Of a stretch of DNA of 64,000 bases, positions 55,423 through 64,000 are shown piece by piece (the first letter of the stretch is position 1; every line of letters begins with the position of its first letter). The position numbers and the translations under genes are program-made. The notes beneath the pieces were generated by a model, which made no database searches, was not told the origin of the DNA, and saw nothing but the letters and a program-made list of their open reading frames with translations. This DNA comes from Neolentinus lepideus HHB14362 ss-1 (lineage: Eukaryota > Basidiomycota > Agaricomycetes > Gloeophyllales > Gloeophyllaceae). The DNA lies in assembly GCA_001632425.1 (NCBI GenBank), contig KV425619.1, positions 52,376-116,375 on the forward strand, given 5' to 3'.

Positions 55423-56689
55423 ATGGCCGACGCCGACGAGCTCTCCCTCGACGCCGTCTTCACCGTCAGTATCGCTCCCCATGGCTGAATTGCTCGCTGC
55501 TGACTCTGATCTCTTCGACTCGGTACTCCTCAACGTCGACCTGCTCTTGCTCTGCCTGCCACCGTCTCCAACATGTTCTTAATATTTGAAACGGATCCCT
55601 CTCACAACACCCGTTTGTGGTGAAGGAAGAGGAGAAACGTTCACCGACGCCTCCTGCGACCTCCTCCATCTACACTCGTGAAAAACCTTTGTGTGCCCGA
55701 GATGATACGTGGAGGGAGGTTAGGATAAGACTGGTCGGGTCGCATCCTTTGTGGGGACATTATCTGTACGCATCTTTCCTTATTTTTATGTCTTGACTCC
55801 AAGGCTGGGACTGATGCTGGATGCTGCAATTTGAAGCTGGAATGCCGCGCGCGCTTTCGCGTCATATCTGGACCAAAATAAGGAAATATATGCAGGTGGG
55901 AGTGTGCTTGAGCTGGGAGCGGGCGGCGGCCTACCTGGGATTGTGTGCGCTTTGAACGGCGCAAGACAGGTGTGTGATGTGTCTCTGTGCTCTTGGATTT
56001 TGGAGCACGTTGAGATGCAGCGAACTTGTAGACAGTGTTGACCGACTACCCGGATAAAGAACTAGTGGATAACTTGATGAATAATGTTCAAGAGAACTTA
56101 CCTGAGGCGAGGAGGGAGAGCGTCGTAGTACAGGTACGGCAATGCATCATTACCTACAGTAATAATGACATCAATAAATTGAGCAAATGATTCTTGAAGG
56201 GATACATCTGGGGTCAATCCATCGACTCTCTCCTCAGCCTGACACCAGAGGGCAGAGGATTTGATCTTATCATCCTGTCCGACCTTGTATTCAATCACTC
56301 CCAAGTACGTCGGTACCCCTTCTATGTTCGTCCATTATGTTGACACTGAGGCACGTAAAATTACAGCACGACGCACTCTTGAAAACATGCGACCTCTCTC
56401 TGTCGAAGGTTTCCACGGCCAGCGTCCTTGTATTTTACACGCACCATCGTCCGCAGTACGCCCAGCGCGACCTGGAGTTTTTCAAGAAAGCAGAGGAGAG
56501 GGAGTGGAACTGTGAGGAGATATTAACGAGAAAATATCCGGTAAGTGAGGCCGGTCTGCACCCACATTGCATACAGAGCTAATGATCATGTATTTCGTGC
56601 AGCCTATGTTCCCAGACGATCCCGGAGAGGAGGAAGTGAGAGCGACAGTGCACGGATGGCGATTAACAAGAAATTCGAAATGTAAATGA
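55423..56689 (+). CDS. EFM7: Protein N-terminal and lysine methyltransferase, EFM7/NNT1 type
   Basis: Class I SAM-dependent methyltransferase; the yeast member modifies the N-terminus and neighbouring lysine of elongation factor 1-alpha. Seven exons close to 260 residues: 55423-55464, 55626-55765, 55837-55969, 56032-56133, 56200-56304, 56367-56540 and 56603-56689. Seen in order: LVGSHPLWGHYLWNAARAFA, the SAM-binding motif I GSVLELGAGGGLPGIVCALNGA, motif II VLTDYPDKELVDN, then FDLIILSDLVFNHSQHDALL and ASVLVFYTHHRPQYAQRD. The length is as expected. It lies 224 bases upstream of SDHD on the same strand. The older name NNT1 (nicotinamide methyltransferase) came from annotation and is probably not the main activity. 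Confidence 0.9.
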
Positions 56690-56913
56690 TTTAGTATCCA
56701 AAGTATTGTATCGTAGCCCACAAGATATATTTCTTGTATCCCTAACCTTCGAGGACTACAAAACACATGAAGTAAACGTACCTGCCGACAAATAACTGCG
56801 AAAGACCGGACTGAAACGGGGAGCACGTGATTGGCTGCCCCGTTTCCGGAGGTTATCCCGTCCTCTGCATTCTTGTCTTCCTTGTCCCCATCGTCGTCGT
56901 CGACGCTAACGCC

Positions 56914-57741
56914 ATGTCGACCTCACTCGCTTTGCGCTCGTCGTTGCACAGACACGCCGCCCGCCGCGCCCCCATCGCTTTCGCCCAAGGTGTGCCATTG
57001 CGATTGGATTGCGAACATGGGATAGTTTACTCACCGAGACTGGCTTGGATAGTGCGCAAGGCGACGAGCAGCTCGACTGAATATGTTCCTGGTGGCCGTA
57101 CGTTGTCCTTCTATCGTCGGACTCGCGAATGTGCACTGAGCTCCTGAGCCTGACTTGGTGCAGCGATCTACAAGGGCACCGTGAACGACCCTACGACCTT
57201 CCCGACCCCCTCAAAGACGCATGGATCCTACCACTGGGCTTTTGAGCGTCTGCTCTCAGCAGGCCTCGTGCCTCTTACTGGTGCTGCGTTTGTGATGAGT
57301 CCCACGGCGCACCCGGTGCTCGACGGGTTGTTGGGCGTGAGCTTGGTTATGCACAGTCACATTGGGGTGAGCGTTCCGTCTCTTTTCTATCCTATTATAT
57401 TCCTGGCAAACATGTGTCTCTATGTGATGGACTAGAGATTGATGCCGACCGCATGTACGCGTGACCTTCGCCGCTGGTATTGACTGCTTGCTATCTCTAG
57501 TTCGACTCCATCCTCGTCGACTATGTTCACAAGCGCAAGTTCCCCATTCTCGGGCCGCTCGCGAGCTGGACTCTCCGTGCGACGACCGTCGGTGTACTAG
57601 TGGGCGTGTACAAGTTCAACACGGAGGACGTCGGTGAGTGTTGTCTTGCAGCGTGGAGCCGCGAGTCCTTTCCAGCATAATGCTGATACAAACATGGACT
57701 CAGGCCTCACAGAACTCATCTCGAAGGTTTGGACAGCATAG
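56914..57741 (+). CDS. SDH4: Succinate dehydrogenase membrane anchor subunit (CybS, SDHD)
   Basis: Small cytochrome b subunit anchoring complex II in the inner mitochondrial membrane and helping bind ubiquinone and heme. Five exons close to 164 residues: 56914-56989, 57053-57097, 57164-57366, 57501-57633 and 57704-57741. The Arg/Ser-rich start (MSTSLALRSSLHRHAARRAP) is a typical mitochondrial presequence. The mature part has GTVNDPTTFPTPSKTHGSYHWAFERLLS-like sequence, then three hydrophobic segments. The heme-ligand region MHSHIGFDSILVDYVHKRK with its conserved His, Asp and Tyr is present, split by an intron. A single-copy housekeeping gene. Confidence 0.95.
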
Positions 57742-58330
57742 AAGTGCCGCCTTCAGGGCGTCCTTTTTTTCCCAGGGCGGGAGGGAGGGCAATCGGGCTC
57801 GCGCACTGTGCAGTGTATGTATAAAAGTGAACTCGAAATGCATAATTCTTTTTTTCTTCCTTGCGTGAAATGCTGCTCCGATAGGTGTAGCCGATACTGG
57901 AAACTTTCGGTCTATGTCGAAGGTATTAACGAAGGACACCTTTAGCGGGCTCGCACTCCAGCAAACTGTACCTATTTCCGCCTTCCTCGCTCTCGTTCGG
58001 AATGTAGCGGATCGCGGGCAATACGTCAACATTAGCCTTCTTCTCTGTTAGGTTCAATGCATGCGCAAGGCGTGTATCGTTTCCCATTGGAACGGCGGTA
58101 ACGGGCTACCAATCCATTCCTATTTATCATAGTGCTGGGCTGCCCTTCCACCTGAAAGCATCTGTTAGTCCGTACGATGGTAGTGAATTCCGATGGAGCG
58201 ACTGACGCTACATGTTCATTTTATTAATTCGCAGCTCCTCCGTGGTAAACCCTGACGCCAAGAAGTTATGAAGGCGTTCTCATAATGATATTGAGCAGAA
58301 GTATGAGTTATCAAAACATCATACGTAAGG
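57742..58330. other. Intergenic, no supported gene
   Basis: Convergent 3' regions of SDHD and copy D. A short frame at about 57,914-58,050 (MSKVLTKDTFSGLALQQ) is unsupported. Confidence 0.45.
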
Positions 58331-61324
58331 TCATTCTACGTGGCCCGGCCCTCTGGACTCATACTCGGCGATGACATCGTCGAGTTCCTCTTGGCTTATA
58401 TCACATTGGTACGTGAACAAGATGTGATCCTTGTATTCCGGATCTCTCTCCCATGATCTTCCTGTCCAGCGCAAACGGGGACCACCATTCCACCTGCAAC
58501 AAGTGATTAGGGACAGCGGCGATCGTACGTCTTAGCTTACCACGTTGAAACGTAGGCTTGTTTGATTTCACCGCCTCTTACCGTGGTCTCTTCAAGTGTC
58601 ACCGCATTTGTCAATTTGACATCGGGTATGGCCTGGGGAATGTGGATTCTACGCGGGTCGTCAATGGATTCCAATGGCTTTGTACATTCGTCCCTGTCAG
58701 AGCAATGACATAACGTATGAAGCCTGGGTAGTCACATTAGGAGACTGCACTGAACTCCAGGGGAGCGACGACTTGCCAGTCCGCAGATGCCCAGTACAGG
58801 TAGGGAATCACATTTGCATCGTTCTTTCTGTCCTTGGGCAGACGACGAGAGGCCAATACGTACAAAAGAGGGTCGAATCCTTGATCCTGTTGATGATTCC
58901 ATTCAGCGAGGTCGCGCTTGTGTTGCATCTGAAAGTTTTCCCCGTCCGCTCCGACCAAGCATATATGGATTGGCTCCGTCCTCGATTGGATGGACGCAAC
59001 ATACAGCGGTCGACCTCTACTGTCGAGGCCTCCAATTATAAGCTTGTAGCATTGGTCAGAGGCAGACAAATCCGTGCTATGGACCCAGCGCAAGCTATTC
59101 CAATCACCGATGAGTAGTTCCTGCGCTTTCACCCGGACCTTGCGCGGGTGATCTCTCTGCTATCATGAGCACAACCCACAACTGAATTCGATAATGACAA
59201 CTAACTATGGCATATTGGCCTGGTCGAGACCCTGGAACACGCCATATGGACTTGGAGAGCTTATGGCCATCATCGTCTCCTACTCCGTGCAGTGTAACCT
59301 TTATGATACTCCGCAGACCAAATTCGAAGGAGAAGAGGGAATCTGTGTCATGACGCGGGAGGTATTCGTTATCTATCTCAGTTACATCTCCCTGCTGATG
59401 CCGAAGAATGTCGAGCATCGCATCGCAGCAATCTCGATCTTTCTGGGTGACGATTCGGACAATATCAGGGACTTCTGGCGATCTATGCGACAAATTAAAC
59501 AGGTCCTGAGTTGACTCAATGAAAATACGTACCCTAGATACATATCAGCAAGTCTCGCGCATAGATGATGGAGCCACCGCCGTTGGATTGCTTGCGGGAA
59601 ACAATAATACTGCTCTCTGACGGAACAAGCCAGCTCATTTCCGTCGATGACTGCGTTCCATTCATGCATGAATCTCCCCAGAAGTCGAAAGGAGTCGGAG
59701 TGGAGCTCTGTAAATGTCGGGGCAGACGGACCTTGCAAAAGCTGGAGTCGAAGAGGAGTATTTTGGCTCAAACACTTGTCAGCACTGTCCGAAATTGACC
59801 AGGGAAGGGGGATCTTTAGTTGAAGGCCGGAGTAACCAAAAAACAAATCTCCTGCAAGTTCTCCCCAGCTCACAGCTACAGGAGAGCGTGAGTAAATATG
59901 ATATATAAAAAGTCGGAGCTGACGCTCACACAAAGGGAGCCATAAGGCTTCAAAGATAGCAGGTTGGGTTGCGGGATCTTCTGCTATAGATCTCAGTATT
60001 CCCTGGAGCAGACGGATGCCGATGGCCTTCATTAGGGGATCACAAGTCAATTCAATAGCTCTCAGCCAGCGTGCGATACGCGCAGTGCCGATAGCGCCAA
60101 TGGCGAGTTTGGTGTGATCCCGACCCAATACGGTACCCAAGAATGCATAATCACCGCTGAGGAGGTTGATGATAGGAATGGTAGCTAGGTATGAGACGTT
60201 GATATCACTGCTTTGTTAGTAGATATCGTCTAGTCTTCAGAGTCAGAGAGGGTCGTCTCACCGGCTAAAGCTTTGCTCCATCAGTGTTGAGATGAGCCGC
60301 CATACTGAATGGTCACTAGAAGCATCGAGTGGGTGACTCGAATAGAAAATAACGTCATAAAATTCCTTAATTGTTGAGAGGGCGGTCGCCTGGGAGGTAG
60401 AGACCAGGGCTTGATGAGACCGTGCCAGTAAGAAGGAAGTCTCATTATTTTCAACTAGTCGCGAGATCTTCAGAGCAATCTTTTTCAACGGGGGTTGTAT
60501 TCCAGTCTCGCCTGGTGCGCTTCCAAGGGTGCTAAGGAAAACTGTGAGCACCACGCCGTAGTAGAGCGCGACATCCTGCGAGGGGCTATTGTTGCGACTG
60601 TAGGTGTGAGCGATTCAATACAGGCTCATGTCTATGCAGCGGTTAGAACATACCGAATGTACTTCAGCACTTTCTTGCATTCTCTGTTGATACGTTTCAC
60701 GAGGTGTGAGGTAGGAGGTGGTAGATAAGTTACCGTGAGCAAAATAAATGCATCGAGTAACACCAGCATATCGGGCTCTCTGGATTGAAGAGATCGTGAC
60801 AATCTTTGATATTCACATGAGCTGCATGTCCGCGGGTTATGATACGGCTCTGAGTGGCATGCCCTTATGCGTGCCTGTAATGTCGCTTTCAACAGCCGAG
60901 CCATCGCGGCATGCGGTCCCAGCCCCATCCTGGTGGCCATATCAGTGCACGCGTCTCCAAGAGCTTTGCCAAAGATACTGATAGCCTTTCCCAAGGTCCT
61001 ACCGGGTCCAGGAATGTCTGAAGCAGTTGAGGCGCTCGCCGCGTCCAAATCCACATGGTTATCTAGCAGGACGTCTAGAGCACCGGCATCCAAGTCGTAC
61101 ACTGTATGTTGATTGTGCAATGGCTTGGTCCGTACACTTTCAAAAGCCTTTCCCAATATGCCGAAAACCCGGTCCAAGGTCCGTCCAGGTCCTGGCACGT
61201 CTGAAACGGTAGAGACGCTATCCAGCTCAAAGTCGAAGTCATTGTTGTTCAGAACATCGAGGGCACGAGCATCGAGTTCATAAGAAGCTGATGGGATGTT
61301 CGGTGATGAGGACATGAAGGTCAC
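58331..61324 (-). CDS. Unrecognised large multi-exon protein, family copy D
   Basis: Fourth paralogue. Blocks (approximate) run 61324-60655, 60600-60262, 60205-59930, 59900-59545, 59490-59210, 59130-58765, 58695-58545 and 58492-58331. Two tandem N-terminal modules: ALDVLNNNDFDFELDSVST then SDVPGPGRTLDRVFG, and ALDVLLDNHVDLDAASAST then SDIPGPGRTLGKAIS. Later: RMGLGPHAAMARLL, CSSCEYQRLSRSL, ECKKVLKYIR, ARSHQALVSTSQATAL, AIFEALWLPLCE, SFRLLGRFMHEWNA, TQKDRDCCDAMLDILR, ELLIGDWNSLRWVHSTDL, PYLYWASADWQVV, LTNAVTLEETTVRGG and GGPRLRWTGRSWERDPEY. The C-terminus is short and resembles copy C (YESRGPGHVE against FESENDRG). The block-4 frame runs on through WGELAGDLFFGYSGLQLKI before the conserved part. 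No internal stops seen. Function unknown. Confidence 0.73.
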
Positions 61325-63090
61325 ACGCGCGAGAGCAGAGAAAGGATATTTAGTCGCGTTCTTACATCTGGAACGTCTTGAAGCTTAAGTACAGCAATAC
61401 TAGGGTCGCATGGCAGTGCACAAAGCAACCGATGCCAAAATTAGTGAGAAAATTGGCCTCGAAACGCACAGAGCAACGTAATGCATGCCCAAAACCGAGT
61501 TCGTCAGTAGGAGTCTTGACACTACAAAGACTGGCAAGTCCGAGGAGACAACCCACCAATTCGCAGCCTTCTGGAGGAGATTGTCTACACTTTGAAACTG
61601 TTAAGCACAAAGAGGACTGAGAGACGCAGAGAAGACGCAGGCCTAACAAGCGAAAGTAGAGGCGAAAGCAAATTGCCAAGGTCAAGCATAGACAAATAGA
61701 CCATTCACCTCATTTGATCCGACCTTCTACCGACCTTCATTCAAGCTCGACACGGCAGGCGCATAATACAAGTTGGCTTAGGGATCTGGAGACCACACGG
61801 ACGGTAGGTAGTCTTGTATTCAGCACGTAGAGACTAGAGGGCAAGACTGACCATCTAAGCCGAGATTCACAGGGCTCGACGTTCTACTGCCACTAGGGCC
61901 TCCTCCGGATATATAGGCTTATAGTATGCCCTATCATGGAGGATGTTTGAACTAACCCCAACGGATGACCCTCTGATCCTCCGGTCCAGCCGCCTGTTTG
62001 AGACGACCTTTCGGCGATACTCGATAACGACACGATCTCTGCACTTGGCCAGCATCCGAACACTGGCATGGTTCTCGTTATGCAAAATACATAAATTCTC
62101 TATCGTCGCATGAAGTTCGGGGACGCCCAGACGCGGTCGTTATGAAACAAGGATTCTCCTTTCGGCCGCATAGGCGCTTTAGTGTATGGCGCTTCTTGTT
62201 CTCCCCTGCTCTTCGGACTTGTTAGGGCCCTAGAGTGCCTACCGACATTTGTTTCGGAATCCCGGCGACCTGCCCACGACACTGGTCTTGATCGAGAGTA
62301 GTCTATTCTGGAGGCGATGCAGAACACAAGTCCTGGATTTCGACACTCTCCCGAGTCTGATACGTCACCTGTATACTTTGGAACAACATGGATGCGGGCG
62401 GTATTCTTGGTACAACTTTGGCTCCCCTTCTATGCCTCTCCTGGAATTCGAGTTCGGCCTGGCCTCAATCACGTCTTGTCTTCCATTCCCGCGACGAACT
62501 TCTGATGTTATACTGTGAACTTCGCATCCGTTTCAAGCGGACCGAACACGTTACCTCTCGTGCTTTTGTTCTTGTCTATCCGGGCTTTCGATGTTTTGTC
62601 TAGAGCCTTCCGACGGGCCATGGCTGACTATTCCGGTGGTGATGGGTCCGTTCTACGCAGGTCCAATGTACCTGGTTTTGATGGCCCGCACAAGATACGT
62701 TGTACTGGACGGATGCACTTCGCGCCCGCTCAGGCATGTTAGCATTTTTCTCTGTAATTCTTGACCGAGATGGCCTCTCGCTACAGTTGGATCGTGGCCA
62801 GTCAAGTCACGCTGAAATCTAACGACTACAGCATAGTGCCGATTTAATTGTCTCGAGGTCTCTGGGCGGCTGTACCCTTTTTGCTCTACCCCTAGTTGTG
62901 GTCGGTAGTTTCGTCTGGCCACACTCTTTCCTCACTCCGATACCCCCGAAAGATATTATTGCCTCATATCCTACTCGTCCTCCCTCGGGCTAAATAAGCC
63001 CCACTGCAACTCATTACATGTCCAAGCCACTGCAGAATCCTCATCTCTCGTACATTCTTGCTGATCACCACGCCCGCTGCCTGTTACCCA
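61325..63090. other. Gene-poor region, no supported gene
   Basis: Upstream region of copy D plus about 1.5 kb with short open frames on both strands. A Leu/Cys-rich minus frame (61,362-61,685) lies just upstream of copy D, comparable in position to hydrophobic frames upstream of copies A and B, but none can be shown to be an exon. Confidence 0.4.
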
Positions 63091-63459
63091 CCATATATAT
63101 AGACTACGAACGCGTCCTCGCCGTCATGGCCGGCCACCGCCGACTTCTTCAGCTACACCGGTGACGGCGCGTCTTCCTCCCCACATCCGTCTCATAACTG
63201 TCCCAGTAAGTAACTGACTTGCCCAGCTACCTCGGCCTCGGCGCGTCTGACCTGATCGTCGACGGCGGGAAGCACTGTGCATTCTTCTCCTTATTACTCC
63301 CCGCTGATCGTCGTGTCGTGACGAAGACAACGGCAAGTACGTCGACGCAACGAGTGCCCCGGGTGCGGGCCGAACGATATCGATCTGTCGCCTGCCGCGT
63401 TCCAGAAGCTCGCGGGCTTAGACTAGGGAAGGGTCGAGGTTACTTGGGAGTACGAATGA
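63091..63459 (+). pseudogene. RlpA-like pseudogene, paralogue of the 53.7 kb gene
   Basis: Reads (A)YIDYERVLAVMAG where the intact gene has MYIDYQRVLAAMAA, with the start ATG changed to ATA. A frameshift follows; ADFFSYTGDG then aligns with TNFFSYSGDG. The middle exon is badly eroded (LGASDLIVDGGKHC against KSSDLIVALSTAQYNGGSHC). The end is well kept: ECPGCGPNDIDLSPAAFQKLAGLD, an in-frame TAG at 63,424-63,426 replacing Gln, then GRVEVTWEYE and the stop at 63,459. Confidence 0.8.
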
Positions 63460-63801
63460 TTCGCAGGTTAGCTATCCTACGATTGAAACTGCCATAATTC
63501 CGTGGGATGCGGATATTTAACTGGTATTTTGTTCAAGTGGAAGTGGTATAGGGACGCGTTGTTGAATTATCCTAGTGCAGAGAATGCCGTATGTGAATAA
63601 TCAGCCCCTAACCCTAAGGGCTCAACAAGTGTGGCGCAGGCCTAGGTGGAGCCACCGATGTAGAGTTCCGGGATTGCACGGGTGGCTACGTACTTGTGGA
63701 TACTCGCAAGATGGTATATAAGGAATGCTCCATACATTACATAAACATCATTCAACTACGCACACCTCTCGACGAAAATCCATTGAGGAAAGTTATCCAT
63801 A
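63460..63801 (+). promoter_or_regulatory. Promoter region with TATA box of the CsbD-like gene
   Basis: GGTATATAAGGAA lies at about 63,713-63,725, roughly 85 bases before the ATG at 63,802, a plausible TATA box for a strongly expressed fungal gene. Pyrimidine-rich sequence and a CACACCTC tract sit between it and the start codon. Nothing else is coding here. Confidence 0.6.
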
Positions 63802-64000
63802 ATGTCTGGGATCGGTGACAAAGTCAAGTAAGAGTACAATGCTCGATGTAGGAGGAAGCGATATGTTGACATATATATGTTCCACAGCGGTGTAGTCGAG
63901 ATGGTAGAAGGTGCGCACAATTTTCCAGCTAATCACTCACGTTAAAAGTATATTTTGACCGTCTTCGATATGTACAGGAATCGGCGACCAAATCCGCGGT
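63802..64000 (+). CDS. Small CsbD-like / stress-type protein, cut by window end
   Basis: Exons 63802-63827 (MSGIGDKV), about 63,889-63,911 (GVVEMVEG) and from about 63,979 (GIGDQIRG), with phase-1 style short introns typical of fungal small stress genes. The Gly-Ile-Gly-Asp repeats recall basidiomycete CsbD-like proteins (the group that includes the cruciform-DNA-binding protein HMP1), which are small, hydrophilic and stress-induced. Only about 25 residues are visible, so the assignment is tentative. Confidence 0.5.

Noticed and set aside
12254..61324. Reading family copies A-D as an antiviral or NLR-type immune cluster
   Set aside because: No nucleotide-binding (P-loop), nuclease, TIR, HET or protease motif is visible in any copy; an immune role would be guesswork.
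61867..62922. Several 70-90 codon frames on both strands between copy D and the RlpA pseudogene
   Set aside because: They overlap each other, lack shared motifs and show no conserved start or intron structure.

Overview
The window looks like a piece of the nuclear genome of a filamentous basidiomycete, most likely an Agaricomycete. Genes are packed on both strands and split by many short GT-AG introns of about 50-70 bases, some with exons of only 7-17 bases. Recognisable products are eukaryotic (SDHD, EFM7-type methyltransferase, F-box protein, UbiA prenyltransferase, salicylate-hydroxylase-type monooxygenase) and there is a Ty1/copia LTR retrotransposon. No bacterial operon, CRISPR array, rRNA or tRNA was seen. 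Exon joins were worked out by hand from splice consensus and reading frame; where I say a model closes, the summed exon length is a multiple of three with one terminal stop.

Layout. 1-0.5 kb: a repeat copy. 3.3-4.7 kb: a seven-exon UbiA prenyltransferase. 5.3-9.1 kb: a DUF262 (GmrSD N-domain type) protein with a long disordered, RS-rich tail. 9.8-11.3 kb (minus): a TPR plus double CCCH zinc-finger protein. 12.3-15.3 kb (minus): copy A of an unrecognised large protein family. 16.3-16.7 kb: relic of a TPR/CCCH paralogue. 17.1-18.3 kb: LamB/YcsF (PxpA) protein. 18.7-21.8 kb (minus): copy B of the family. 22.8-26.1 kb: F-box protein. 27.1-33.5 kb (minus): an unidentified gene cut by a full-length copia element (27,294-32,843) with perfect target duplication. 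33.5-36.9 kb: several DNA-transposon-like repeats around a small unknown gene. 37.7-40.6 kb (minus): copy C. 41.8-43.6 kb (minus): FAD monooxygenase. 46.6-47.7 kb (minus): a Cys4 zinc-ribbon-like protein. 47.8-48.2 kb: relic related to the copia-disrupted gene. 48.5-53.2 kb: a sixteen-exon biotin carboxylase/KipA/KipI/biotinyl fusion. 53.7-54.2 kb (minus): RlpA-like double-psi beta-barrel protein. 55.4-56.7 kb: EFM7-type methyltransferase. 56.9-57.7 kb: SDHD. 58.3-61.3 kb (minus): copy D. 63.1-63.5 kb: RlpA-like pseudogene. 63.8 kb to the end: start of a small glycine-rich, CsbD-like gene.

Two features stand out. First, four full-size paralogues (A-D), each about 3.0 kb and all on the minus strand, encode a large multi-exon protein I cannot assign to any family; they share an N-terminal PGPGR-containing module that is single in A and B and tandemly doubled in C and D. 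Second, the LamB/YcsF protein and the carboxylase fusion are linked in the same window; together they hold the subunits that bacteria encode as PxpA, PxpB/KipI, PxpC/KipA, AccB and AccC, the set tied to 5-oxoproline use. The disrupted gene at 27-33 kb gives a clear view of transposon damage: removing the element and one target duplication leaves one uninterrupted frame.
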